This document shows, in pieces, positions 22,182-33,541 of a stretch of 64,000 bases of DNA. Every line of letters starts with the position of its first letter. Position 1 is the first letter of the stretch. The stretch is from positions 2,170,001 through 2,234,000 of the forward strand of contig NW_025408677.1 in assembly GCF_020360975.1 (NCBI RefSeq), in the 5' to 3' direction. Both the position numbers and the translations under genes were made by a program. The notes under the pieces were generated by a model that was given only the letters and a program-made list of their open reading frames with translations, ran no database searches and had not been told where the DNA came from. The stretch is from Hirsutella rhossiliensis (taxonomy: Eukaryota; Ascomycota; Sordariomycetes; Hypocreales; Ophiocordycipitaceae).

Positions 22182-24096
22182 ATGACGGCAATGTGAGTGG
22201 GCTGTTGCCTTTTGCTTGCTTCAGCCAGAAACAAATAGAGAGGAGCTAGCGAGCTGACTACTAGGATGAATCCCCAGTGAGAGCTTCGACAGCATCTACC
22301 TTGACCTCTCCAAGGAGAGCGGCAAGTGCAGATTCGCAGAGACGGGCTTTGGCTGGAAACCGGCCGGCGGCGGCGACACCTTCACCCTGGACCACAGCAA
22401 CATTGGCGGCGCGCAATGGAGCCGTGCATCCAAGGGCTACGAGGTGCGCATCCTGCAGCGCAGCTCGGGCATCATCCAGCTCGACGGTTTCCACCAGGAG
22501 GACTACGACCGCCTCAGCAAAGTCTTCAAGAACTGGTACAGCACCGTCCTCGAGAACAAGGAGCACGCCCTGCGCGGCTGGAACTGGGGCAAGGCCGAGT
22601 TCTCAAAGGCCGAGCTCACCTTCAACGTCCAGAACAAGCCCGCCTTTGAGCTGCCCTACTCGGAAATTGGCAACACCAACCTCGCCGGCCGCAACGAGGT
22701 CGCCGTCGAGATGTCGCTGCCGCAGGACGCCAACGACACCGGCACGGCAGGCCAGGGCGGCGCCCGTGGAAAGGGGAAAAAGGCCGGCGCCGGCCGTGAC
22801 CAGCTCGTCGAGATGCGCTTCTACATCCCCGGTACCACGACCAAGAAGGAGGCTGAGGGTGGCGAGGACGCCGCGAGCGACGATGGCGAGGAACAAAATG
22901 CCGCCACCCTCTTCTACGAGACCCTCATTGAAAAGGCAGAGATCGGCGAGATGGCCGGCGATACCATCGCCACCTTCCTCGATGTCCTGCATCTTACCCC
23001 CAGGTCAGTCGCTGCGCCGGCGTCCCCCGACACCATGGCCGCTTGACTTGCTAACGACTCAACTGCAGAGGTCGCTTCGATATTGACATGTACGAGGCCT
23101 CGTTTCGCCTCCGCGGCAAGACGTACGACTACAAGATACAGTATGACGCCATCAAGAAGTTCATGGTCCTCCCCAAGCCCGACGACATGCACTGCATGCT
23201 CTGCATCGGCTTGGATCCTCCCCTGCGCCAGGGCCAGACCCGCTATCCCTTTGTCGTGATGCAATTCAAGAAGGATGAGGAGGTGACTATCGACCTCAAC
23301 TTCGACGAGGCCGAGCTGCAGAGCAAGTACAAGGACAAGCTGGAGGCCCACTACGAAGAGCCCCTGCACCACGTCGTGGCCAAGATCTTTCGCGGCCTCG
23401 CCAACAAGAAGATTTCTTCTCCGGCAAAGGACTTCATCACGTACGTCGCCATCTCCCGTCCCCGCACGCTCATGATCGCGCTAACATGCAACCCCCACAA
23501 GCCATCGGAGCCAGTACGGCATCAAGTGCTCCATTAAGGCCAGTGAGGGTTTCCTGTACTGCCTGGAAAAGGCCTTCATGTTCGTCCCCAAGCCCGCCAC
23601 GTACATTGCCTACGAGCAGACGCAGTCCGTCACCTTTTCCCGCGTCGGCGGCGCTGTGTCCACCCTGTCGACCTTTGACATCACCGTCGTCTTGAAGAAC
23701 GGCGCCGGGTCCTCGCAATTTAGTAACATCAACCGCGAGGACCTCAAGGCCCTCGAGGCCTTCTTCAAGCTTAAGGGCCTGCGCGTCAAAAACGAGATCG
23801 ACGAGGACGCAAACATGCTCGCCGCCGCCCTGCGCGAGCAGGACATGGACGAGTCGGACGACGAGGTGGTGGCCGGCGCCAACGCCGACCGCGGCTCGGC
23901 CGACGAGGACGAGGAGAGCGTCGACGAGGACTTCCAGGCCGACAGCGAGAGCGACGTAGCCGAGGAGTACGACAGCGCCCACGACAGCTCCGGCTCCGGC
24001 TCCGGCAGCGACGCCGAGAGCGGCGTCGACGAGGCCGGTGCCAAGGGCGCGGACAAACAGGACGAGCGGCCGAAGAAGAAGAAGAAGACGGGCTGA
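22182..24096 (+). CDS. POB3: FACT complex subunit Pob3 (SSRP1 family)
   Basis: Histone chaperone partner of Spt16, reorganising nucleosomes in transcription and replication. Exons 22182-22192, 22278-23003, 23069-23440 and 23502-24096 give 567 residues. The first coding exon is only 11 bases; joined it reads MTAIESFDSIYLDLSKESGK, the family start. The Pob3_N/SSRP1 PH-like domain follows, then the Rtt106-like double-PH core (RGRFDIDMYEASFRLRGKTY; MLCIGLDPPLRQGQTRYPFV; FLYCLEKAFMFVPKP). The tail is acidic (DESDDEV to DSEDV-type runs) and ends with a lysine cluster, and lacks the HMG box of animal SSRP1, as in other fungi. All joins are in phase. Confidence 0.96.
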
Positions 24097-24919
24097 TTGG
24101 CCGGGTAGGGGTTAATGCGGAAGGTATTTGCGCTTACGAGGCACGGCGTTTGGGTTGCAGGCAAAACCACTGGTTGGGATGTACTTGGATGACTGCCGTT
24201 GCGAGGTAGCGGTTGGTTTGGTTCATTTTTGTCACCCCCAAAGAGAAGAAGAAATATTACACAGCATGAGGTTTTCACAGTGGCATCCGCCGGGCACTCA
24301 TGGCTTGAAACCTCTTGGTCGACAGCCCGCTTGTCGTCCAAACCGTCGTAATATTCATGACACATAAACTGGCCAGCCAGAGCTGATCCATCCAAAAACC
24401 ACTGCCTGGCAATCAACATTTCCTTGCGCCTTTCTTTTGGGGTTTGTTTCGCCTTTGTGTCGATGCAAAGAAAATTTCGTCTTCCCTCCCATTCTCCCTC
24501 GCTAGCACCCCTCGTGGATGCCTGCCAAAAGCGTAGCACGGGAAGCCGGGGGCAAGAGTCCAAAACGCACGATGGCAAGGGCCCGGGACACTTGCGTATT
24601 CAATCCCTTCTTCGTCAAGTCTCATTTCCAAGCAAAATCAGCGTGGTGAAGCGCTTTGATACATCCTATAAACAGCCGCGATCCATAATCTAAGTCTTCT
24701 CTGTACAGCCGGAATAGGGAGTGCAACAAAGAAAATGGACAGTATCATGATGCTTGGTGACCTGCATGATGAACCTCGAAGCATAAGCTTGCCTTCTTTT
24801 GAAGTCTGATAAGCTGAGGGCGCCCGAAAGCCGAGTTATGCGTTGACCGACGTCCTGCGCCAATAAATAAAAAACCGTAAAGAGCCTGCACAAAACAGCC
24901 TTTTTAGCGGCACGTTTGT
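24097..24919. other. Convergent intergenic region POB3 / CRIB gene
   Basis: 3' flanks of two convergent genes. Only short, unconvincing open frames; nothing else is seen. Confidence 0.5.
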
Positions 24920-27382
24920 TTAGATTTGGCCGCCAGCGGCCTTGACGTAAGCCCGAGGGAACAAGGCATATTGGCCCGCGGGTGGCGGTGCCTGAATGCT
25001 CAAGCTTGAGGTTCTTGCCCGTTGTCTCCGCGGTTTCGAAATGTCGGGAAACTTCAAAGGCGCCACCTCATCCGAAACCAGAGACTCGCTAGCGTGGCTC
25101 TTGTGGCTGCTCTTTCTCGTTCCGGCACGCAGGTAGAGCGGCATCAGCTCCGGGACGACATCCCGCTGAAAGGGACCTTCTGTGGGAAGAGACTCCGTTT
25201 CGATAGTCCACGAGCCAGACATCTTGTTGAGAGATGTGCTGCTCGCCGTATGTTGCGTCAGCGTTGTCCGAGACGATGCCGTTGACATGTGTCGCTTTTC
25301 AGTCGAGTCGGAACCGAGCGTGGATTCAGTCGTGGACAAGCTGGATCGCTGGTAGCCTGATATCAACTGGCCGCTCATGTGCAAGGCGTTATCCTCGTCG
25401 TATGCAATGTAGCGGTACGGCTCTTTGAGTCGCTGAGCCTCAGAGCGTTCTTGAAGAAATTCCGTCTCCCTGAGAAGTAACTGTTGCTGGAATTCGCTCG
25501 GAATGAATAAGGATGGAGACAAAGAAACAACCTGGGGCTCTCTGAAGCTCGAATCGCCCGAGCTGCGACGGCTGTCCTTCAACTCCAAGGGCTGGAAGCT
25601 TTTGGCGTCGATCCGAGATGATGGGGCGTTGCTGGGAACCACTGGATTGGATAACGGCGTGATAGCTCCACGGCCAGTTTCAATCGATGCTTGGCTTGAG
25701 GGGCTCAGAATCGGCGAACATCGAGATGCAGGGGAAATGGTACCCGGGGACCCTGGTGCGGAGCCCGTCGACTTCATCTTGACCAGGTCTTCTTCCGTAA
25801 ACGCGGTTGAGACAGGCGGCGTGTCAAACCCTCGAGTAGTTTCCAAGGATGGCCGATCCCATTGGTAGTTGCAGTTGGCCTCAACTTCATGGTCGTAGCA
25901 GTAATCAATATCATCCTCCCAGCTTTCCCGAGGTGGTGCTGCTTCGAGTCCACCCTTGTGCCCCCCTCCCGTACCCGTCATAGACTGGACCGCAACGATG
26001 CCGGGTTGGCCAAGGGTTTCCGAGGCAGCACTCGTGGGGCGCTGAGACTCCGTCGTCGACCGCAACATGGGAACCGACTGACTGCCTCGCAGCGATGATT
26101 TGGTGCTGACGACGCTTAGCCGCGATCGTCTCAAAAGCCCGCCGAGCTCTTCTTCTTCTTCTTCTTGCACCTTGGGCAGTTCCGTCTCGCATGACACTGG
26201 GTTGAGAGATGGAAGCGGCCAGACTATGCCGCAAAGTCTACCGATCCCAGGCGACGCTTCATAATCGAAAACTGGGCTGTGGCTCTGATAAGCTGATGAA
26301 TGCGGTGCATGCTCCTCGGACCTCACAGAATCGAGAGCCTGCGACTGAACGAAGCCGTCACTCGTCTGTGGCCTCTCCGCATAATGAGAGGCTACAGTGT
26401 CAGGGAGCTTCGGACGACCCGACCAGCGGCTGGGAAGACCGGGCAGAGAGGTGGGAGGAAAGGAAAGTGAAGTAAGGCACACGTTGGGCGACCTTGGAGG
26501 ACTCGTCTGGAGCTGTTCCTGTGGCTGGGACAGCTTCATCGGACGAGGGAGGCCTGCCCCCGGAGCAGTATGACGAAGAACCGGGTTTGGAAGGGGGATG
26601 ACAGCATCATTCATGCAGTCGAGCCGTCCGGCGAAGAATCGAGACGGAAAGCTAGAGAATGAAGCACCCATTTCCACAGAGGTCCGAGATGACATGTCTT
26701 GGGTAGCCGGCGTCCGACTGTTCAGCTTGGCATGGTCCTCTCGCCGCTCGTGTGCTACATGCTGAAAGTTGAATGGGCCGGATATTTGAAGCTTTTTCGA
26801 GGCGGCGTCGTCGCGCTGTGGTCTCCTCCGGGAGAAAATAGTTGGTAGAAATTCCTTAGGACCAGCCGGGCAAGTGTCCTCAGGGACATCGGCCGAGTAT
26901 ACCGAGCTACCCGATGAGTCGCGGGAGCAGCGGTTTTGCTTGGACCTGACCCTTCGATGGAACAGAATCTTTCCGAAGGTGCGTGTACTATCAGGGCGAT
27001 GCCGTGACGGGGCACTACTCTCCGTCGACAGGGTGGATGAGCGTCGAACCAGGGACAAGTTGTCCATGGCAACTTCCCACGGGGGTCGATCGACGCCGGC
27101 CACCGAGGTCAAAGACGAAGACTCTGACGAGGCCGCACGATGGCCGCGCTGTCGGTGCATGCGCGATACCCGCTTCATCTGCCTTTTCCACGGACGGACC
27201 AACTTTGGCGAGGGAGGGCCATCAAGCAGAGGGGCGACAGACTGAGCGACACTGGCGCTCGAGAGCTGCTCCAAGACAGTGATGGAGGAGCCATCGGCTG
27301 GCAGAGAAGTGGCTGAGGGGTGAGACGCATGAGCGCTCTCCTTTGGCGACTTTCTGTACAACGCACCAGGGTGTAAAGCCAT
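24920..27382 (-). CDS. CRIB-motif protein of unknown function
   Basis: A single-exon protein of 820 residues. It is low-complexity Ser/Pro/Arg-rich except for ISGPFNFQHVAH at residues 200-211 (bases 26750-26785), which fits the CRIB consensus ISxPx(2-4)FxHxxH that binds GTP-loaded Cdc42 or Rac. No kinase, PH or GAP domain follows, so it is not a PAK. Other ordered-looking patches are DDIDYCYDHEVEANCNYQWD (about 530) and LFIPSEFQQQLLLRETEFLQ (about 640). The end, APPPAGQYALFPRAYVKAAG, looks conserved in character. I infer a Cdc42/Rac effector or scaffold in polarity; the function is unproven. Confidence 0.78.
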   Translation of the reverse strand: MALHPGALYRKSPKESAHASHPSATSLPADGSSITVLEQLSSASVAQSVAPLLDGPPSPKLVRPWKRQMKRVSRMHRQRGHRAASSESSSLTSVAGVDRPPWEVAMDNLSLVRRSSTLSTESSAPSRHRPDSTRTFGKILFHRRVRSKQNRCSRDSSGSSVYSADVPEDTCPAGPKEFLPTIFSRRRPQRDDAASKKLQISGPFNFQHVAHERREDHAKLNSRTPATQDMSSRTSVEMGASFSSFPSRFFAGRLDCMNDAVIPLPNPVLRHTAPGAGLPRPMKLSQPQEQLQTSPPRSPNVCLTSLSFPPTSLPGLPSRWSGRPKLPDTVASHYAERPQTSDGFVQSQALDSVRSEEHAPHSSAYQSHSPVFDYEASPGIGRLCGIVWPLPSLNPVSCETELPKVQEEEEEELGGLLRRSRLSVVSTKSSLRGSQSVPMLRSTTESQRPTSAASETLGQPGIVAVQSMTGTGGGHKGGLEAAPPRESWEDDIDYCYDHEVEANCNYQWDRPSLETTRGFDTPPVSTAFTEEDLVKMKSTGSAPGSPGTISPASRCSPILSPSSQASIETGRGAITPLSNPVVPSNAPSSRIDAKSFQPLELKDSRRSSGDSSFREPQVVSLSPSLFIPSEFQQQLLLRETEFLQERSEAQRLKEPYRYIAYDEDNALHMSGQLISGYQRSSLSTTESTLGSDSTEKRHMSTASSRTTLTQHTASSTSLNKMSGSWTIETESLPTEGPFQRDVVPELMPLYLRAGTRKSSHKSHASESLVSDEVAPLKFPDISKPRRQRARTSSLSIQAPPPAGQYALFPRAYVKAAGGQI

Positions 27383-28272
27383 GGCGGAGGGTGTGAACAG
27401 TCAAGGCCGCCTAGCGGAGCAGCAGAGGGCGACGACGAGTCGTGCCCTCCAAGTCGAGGCCCGGTAGCAGCAGCTTGCCCTCTCCGCGATGCGGCCCGGG
27501 GTCTCTGAACGCGAGTCTTATCCGTGGCTGCCGCGGGAGCCCGACGTGAAGCGAGAAGATGACGTCGCCGGGCGAGGGCCGAAGCGATGATCAGGCAGAC
27601 TTGAATGGGCCAGATGTATTGTTTTCGGATGTAGTTTGGCTGGTTTGTGAGCCCGTGAGGCCGGGACAAGCTAATATAGAAACGGGGCGCCGGGAGTGGA
27701 AAGGGAGGGATTGAAGGATTGGAGCAGCTCTGGGCCCGCAAAGAGGATCCCAATGATGGATTCGGGTCAAGGGGGAGTTTGGAATCCACTGATGGCGCGA
27801 GAGCAAAAGTTGGGAGCGGGCGAAAATAAGCGATTGGACGGTTCGATGCAAAGGAACGGTTCGAGCTGTGACGGGAAGGTCGATAAGCTGCTTTAGGTGA
27901 AACTGGCTGGCATTGCCTTGGAACAATGGAGGAGGAAAAAGAGAGAGATTGTGTGCCGGTGCGATTGCAGGCCTGCGTGCTGGTTTTGAACGGGGGCAAG
28001 GAGGACCACAAGTGGCAGCTGGGTGTTGGTGTTGGAGGGATCGACGACGACGACTGTCGACGAGATGCAGCTTGGTGGCTGAGACACGAGCCGAGACCTG
28101 GAGCGGCGGGCGTGTCTCAACGGGCGTTAAGGAGGGTGAAGCCGCCGCAGCAAAAGCCGTGGCGAGTTGGGATGTCGAGCGCCGAGGCCGGGCAGAGAGC
28201 GAGCGGGAAGAGGGCAATTGGGTCAAGCACGGCTGTCGAGGACGCGTCGCGGAACCGAATCCAAGCACGAGG

Positions 28273-28328
28273 GCAGCAGCAGCAGCAGCAGCAGCAGCAT
28301 TGTCTGTGTGTGTGTGTGTGTGTGTGTG
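28273..28328. repeat. Compound microsatellite (GCA)9 then (TG)12
   Basis: Nine GCA units at 28273-28299 are followed six bases later by twelve TG units at 28305-28328, in the leader region of the CRIB gene. Confidence 0.95.
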
Positions 28329-28940
28329 CGTGTCGTGAGCAACAAGCCTTGTCGAAGACGGCGACTGCTGGAACAGGTAGGCAGTCCTTGTCGTGCGTGC
28401 ACCGGCATAGGCACAGGCTCTGACTGCACAGTACCTAAGTACACACTAGACAGGTACCGCGTATCTGTACTGGTGCGTCTATTATATCTTTGCCTGCTAT
28501 TAGGAGGTGACTCGGCATGTACATAGGCCAGTTCCAGGTTGTTGGGTGACGAGGTGCTACTAGTACCTACTAGTACCGTACTGACAGCTGTAGATAGCTT
28601 GAGGACAGGCCTTGATGATGCCCACTTGGTGCTGACAAGCTACTATTGTCCTTTCTTTTTTGGCCCAAGAGCCGAGAAGGGGGCTCCATGTTGAGATGGA
28701 TGCATTTGCAGCACCCATGCCCATGCAACAGGACAACGCTTGGGTATGTATGCGGCCTCTCATCATCATCTGTCTGGGGAGTCGTCCAATCCGCAGGACC
28801 GGGTCTGCAGCGGTGGTACAGTACGGTATAACTCACCTATCGTCTCGATGCATACCTACATACAGTAATTACATTGTACAAGTCCTCCGGAGTAAGCACG
28901 CGCTCCGTCCGGGTATCGGAACCGTCTTTTTTGTTCGCAC

Positions 28941-28996
28941 AGGCAATGCAGGCAATGCAGGCAGGCAGGCAATGCAGGCAGGCAAGCAAGCAAGCC
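28941..28996. repeat. Irregular GGCA/GCAAT tandem repeat
   Basis: Interleaved units AGGCAATGC and AGGC, then AAGC, repeated over 56 bases. The pattern looks like replication slippage on a four-base unit. Confidence 0.85.
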
Positions 28997-30549
28997 CTGC
29001 CCGCTCCATTCAGCCTCGTGTTGGCGACGATAGGGGACTGGAGAGGGGACTGCAGAGGGGAACTGGAGAGGGACCAGCAGGTCATCATCACCGCTCGTTC
29101 GTGCAGGCCCGCGTCGCACTCGTTCCTACCGTCTACGGCAGGCACCCTTGTACGATGCAGGAACGGCATGGCGAGCCACTCGCAAGACCCGCCGAAGCGG
29201 TGGTGGGCAGAGAGGGCTGACACTAGCACGCGCATACTCTGTGCATATGCATGTATGCAGGCGGCGTCGACGCGCATCCTACCCTCAGCGTACCCGAGGG
29301 GGGGAAAGGAGCTTCCGTGCCCCGATTCAAGGGAGCTCTCGACGCGGACTGCTATCGCAGCAGCTGTCAATGCCTCTCTACCAGCGACCCTTTCGCGGTC
29401 CGTCCCGCCGCCAGCCTTATGCCACCTACGTGAGACGGCTACCTAGGTGAGAAGCGACCAGTTCAACGGAACCTGTCTCAGTTGCCCTTGGCGCGCGCTC
29501 GCCGAGCTCAGCTTTTGATAGCAAAGGTGGAGATGGGACGACACGTCGTTTGTACTGTATCCGTACGGATATGGGCCTATTCTTTACAGCACTCCTCATC
29601 CATGTACGTATGTACATTCTCCGTACACGTACACGGTGCTGTACTGTGGCCCGCAGCGGCCAGAGACCTGCCTACAAGTGGAGGACGGCCGGGCAGTCAA
29701 CTCCTACCTTGGGCTAGCGCGCTCGTGTGTGCGGAGGCCTGTTCCTTGCACGCGTGGCAGTGACTTTGCAGCAAACTGATGATCAAAGTTACGGATATAA
29801 CTTAGGTACTAATTAGCAGACATGCTACCTATGAGGAGCAGATGACTTGGCAGTAAAGCAAGCGTTCTCCGTACGGATACAACGGATGCAGCACCCAAGT
29901 CTGAGTACAGTACGTAAAGCAAGCGTTCGACCCCGGCAAGCGTCGACCCGTGTCTGGCTTACAGAGCACGAGCGAGCCGCAAAGCACCGGTGACGGTTCA
30001 ATGACTCTTTGCCCATCGGAACTTGCAGTTTATAGACACATCATGGACTTGACTGGGGTAATTAAAGCCTCGTACTCTGCTGCGGAACTCTACTCGGGAC
30101 GCAGCGGGGGCTGCCGAGTCGGGCAAGCAAGGCCAATGACCCCTACCGGCAGGGCCTATATCGACCCCAAGGGCGGCGAGATGGCCCACCTCCCTCTGCA
30201 CCTCTGCACATACCACGTTAGGAGGAAGCTCCGTGGACACAGTAGTCCGTCCCCACGGCTCGTCCCAATGTAAAAGAAGTCGCATCATGCGGCCAGAAGT
30301 GGCATGGGAGCACACGTACCTTGCATCTCCTGTTCCGCTTCGTCTGTTGCACAAGCGTCCGGAGGCAACAGCCAGTCGAATTGTCTGGTCCGGCAACGCG
30401 CGCCAAGAGACAGGAGGAGGTTTTCGAGCTGCCGTGCTCCCCTGGCTTTCTTCAGGTGGCTTGGCCGGCTTGGCTGGGGGGGGGTTTGTCTCGAGCTTAT
30501 TCTTTGGCCACGAACATGCATGTGTACATACATGAGTGTGGACGGGAGA

Positions 30550-30574
30550 GTGTGTGTGTGTGTGCGTGTGTGTG
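30550..30574. repeat. (GT)n microsatellite
   Basis: An interrupted GT run of 25 bases with one GC interruption. Confidence 0.9.
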
Positions 30575-30846
30575 CAAAAGACGGGGCGCATGTTACTAAG
30601 CGGGGGAGCCAGGTAAGCTCCTTCCTCCCTGCCACGCGACGACGGCCAAGAACCAAGCCAGCCACAACGTGGGTACATGATAGGTACGGAGTACCTACTC
30701 AGAGAGCATTTTATGCATCAGCACCCCTTGTTTGTGTACGTCTCTCGGGGTACTCCGTACTTTGTACACACAGCCATCGCCCTTGTCCAGACGCCGTCGT
30801 CTCCAAATGTTACTTACTAATTACCTAAGGTGCCTAAGTAGGTAGA

Positions 30847-30864
30847 TACCTACCTAGGTAGGTA
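30847..30864. repeat. Perfect 18-base palindrome built on TACCTACC/GGTAGGTA
   Basis: TACCTACCTAGGTAGGTA reads identically on both strands. It is preceded by GTAGGTAGATACC, which extends the potential for pairing. It could be a protein-binding site or a by-product of slippage of the TACC unit. Confidence 0.85.
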
Positions 30865-31886
30865 CTGTGGGCAGTTGGCCTTGAACCAACAGACTGACCG
30901 CCGTCACCACCACCGCCAGCAGCACCGGCGGATACACACGACCAACATGAACCAAACCCACAACCACAACGTCTCTTTTCCTCGGACCGCGTCGACCTCG
31001 ATGAGCCTTGGATTGGTGCTGCTGCGCCCTGCCCTTGCTTGGCCTGTCCATTACGTACATATTGTACGCACCCGGCCACCAAACACGAGCTGCTCTCGGT
31101 TATCGTCGACCTGACGCGCGGACACGGCACACCACGCATCTCTTGCAGACCCTTGCCCCGGATACATGTTCATCAGTGTCTCGTTGGACCGTGGGCGCCA
31201 TGCAGCAGCCAACCAACGGCGCGCCCCAAGCCAACGCTCCCGAGGCGGCCCCCTTGGCTCGTGCCTCGTCTTCCCATCTACACCAGCCGCCCCGTCATGC
31301 CGTCAAAAGAAGCGCAGCAATCACACGTACTGTACATACAAGATTCCGACGAGCCAGCTGCGCCTCGCCTGCCTTGTGTGACTTGACGGTCCTGCTGAGT
31401 GACCACCCACGACGACTACCGAGTCGGCGACTTAGACCACCCTCATGCACGGATACCAAGCAGCCGTGCCGCTCCCTACATACATACATGCATACAACAT
31501 AATCGTCAGGCGCCGGACTCGCCGTAAGTTGCCCATGCTCCCGCGCAGGCAGCGTGCCTTGCGTATCTTGCCAGGGGAGAGCGGTGGGCTGTACGGATAC
31601 ACACTTGCCTGTTGGCTGCCCCTGTTGTTGGCTCCGGGGCCTGATAGCCAGGGGCTTTCGAGCCACCCACCACCTCGAGGCAGGCCGTGGACCAGGGCCG
31701 GCCTGGGCACGCTACACAGCACTCCTTCCCAGCCTTGACGGGTCCAGCTGCTGAGACAATGACCCGGGTCTTTGTGTATCCCAGAGTGCGGCTGCGGTCT
31801 GCCACCGTCGCTGGCCCCGCCATCTGGGCAAGCACGCGGCAAGCACGAGGCAAGCATGAGAGGCATGTCATGCAGCATACTGTACA

Positions 31887-31907
31887 TACCTACCTACCTA
31901 CCTACCT
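31887..31907. repeat. (TACC)5 microsatellite
   Basis: Five consecutive TACC units ending in TGGG. The same unit composes the palindrome about 1 kb to the left. Confidence 0.9.
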
Positions 31908-32401
31908 GGGTAGTCTCTGCCGCCGGCTAAGACACGGCAGCGCAAAAAGGGGACAGAGATGAGTGCAACTCGGCAACCCATCACGGGCAAGCCAGTGGTA
32001 AGACGTAGCCGAGGCAGCCAGCCTTTCCACGTTGGTGCTCCCGTCTGTCTAGCCGGCCCGGCATGTTCGCGCTGCCCCGCCCCGGCCGTCGAGTTGGGAG
32101 GCGGGCTGGCTCCGCGACAGAGACTGGGAGAAGAGTTGAAGGAGCCTAGGCGTTGATTACGCGTGTCGGTAGGCACATTCTCCGTACGTGCATGGTGCAT
32201 CCCGTACTGTATAAGACTTCGTACTGTACACTAGACATACAGGGCAGCGCGCATTTTCGTGCAAGACGTCTCCAGAGATGGACTGGGCGAGCTCCTTGGT
32301 GTGCATCCTCATATATGGAGAAGCAGGTCGGTGTGATGCAAGCCGCAGTTTACCGTATATCCACCTGGGTGCTGTACACGCACGTGCCGTCTGTCTGTCA
32401 T

Positions 32402-32427
32402 CCACCATGCCACCATGCCACCATGCC
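32402..32427. repeat. Triplicated CCACCATG unit
   Basis: Three perfect copies of an eight-base CCACCATG unit plus a partial fourth. Confidence 0.9.
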
Positions 32428-32711
32428 AATCCACCGAGGGCTCCAGGTCCGCCCAACGAAGGCCGACCCGCGTCTATTGGCCTTTGCCTCCTTTTTGCCT
32501 CTCCCCTTGTTCAGGGGCCGCCCGGGGACAAGGGGGTTGGTTGGTACCCACGTAAAAAGGTCCCCTTGAGGCTCACTGAGTCGCTGCCACGCTCTCCCTC
32601 CGCCTCGAAATATTTGCATGCGTCTCTTCTAAGCGTCGTCTTCTCAGCTGCTGCTCCTTGACCTGGTAAAGGGTAGGTTACATTTTAATATACCGACATG
32701 TAAAGAAAGAA

Positions 32712-32727
32712 ATATATATATATATAT
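32712..32727. repeat. (TA)n microsatellite
   Basis: Sixteen bases of alternating T and A in the right part of the large spacer. Confidence 0.85.
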
Positions 32728-33541
32728 GACGAGATATATGACAAGATATTCACCGGCTTTGGACATTGGACGATCCCTCGCATTCACTGATTCAGTTCCT
32801 GCTCTGCCCCGTACAGTACAGTCTCGTGCAGAAGGACAGATAAAGTATGTAGTAGACAAGATAGATGGATGGATATGCCAGGCATGATGCGCCGAGTGCA
32901 TCTCGTGTGTCAGTTCCCCATCGGGTCTCGTCCAGAGTTGATGACGATGATGAAAAACGCGCAGCCACATCCATGCCCCTTGCTTGTTCTGCGAGGGGAG
33001 AGGTTCGGAGGGAGGATGCGATGCGTGCATTCATTCCCCTCACTCGGCACCACGGCAATCTCCGTCTCGCGCCGCGCGCCGCCCTACAATTCACTGTAGT
33101 AAGCCATCTTGATGTATGTATGGCTCACGTCAACCCGCCCCCTTGATCTGGCCGACATACATACATACAGTACAGACAAGCCAACAAACCCAGACTGCAA
33201 GCCAGCTCGCCGGCGCCAGACAAAACCAAACAAGGCGCTCCTGTAGATACCGTCTAGAGCTGCAAACTAGGTACGCTGTAGCAGTATACGCTGCATTGTG
33301 CGCCAAAATCCCAGATCCTCTCCCCATATACCAAACAAGGCCCCAATCTTCAACATGCCGTGGGCGCTGCGTTTGGGAGCGACAAGGGGTGGTGGCAGTG
33401 TGGGCAATCCAGCCACTGTCGTGTCGTGTCGAGTGCGCTGCCCTTCCGTGAGCGCCAGCGCCCGCATCGTCTCTCCACTGCTTTTCAAAAGGCAATAAGC
33501 GGTAGTAACCACTGGATCAACCGGCCGATATCGAACTGGTA

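Larger units (their letters stand above)
27383..33541. other. 6.2-kb gene-poor spacer dense in short repeats
   Basis: The first 800 bases are CT-rich on the minus strand and probably serve as the CRIB gene leader. Beyond that I see no coding sequence: open frames are under 230 codons, compositionally odd and mutually overlapping. The spacer holds GCA, TG and GGCA repeats, a CACCATGC triplication, TACC runs, an 18-base perfect palindrome and many copies of GTACTGTAC-like and TACGGATAC words. No tRNA-like A/B box pair or transposase remnant was recognised. Confidence 0.6.

Noticed and set aside
23610..24578. A 322-codon minus-strand open frame over the end of POB3
   Set aside because: Poly-Ser and Phe runs are the complement of the acidic POB3 tail and the Lys cluster.
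28660..29220. A 186-codon plus-strand frame in the gene desert
   Set aside because: Consists largely of translated GGCA repeats with no domain or conserved pattern.
30948..31114. Short secreted-like peptide frame
   Set aside because: One weak hydrophobic run and no cysteine pattern; the region is repeat-rich and the frame ends quickly.
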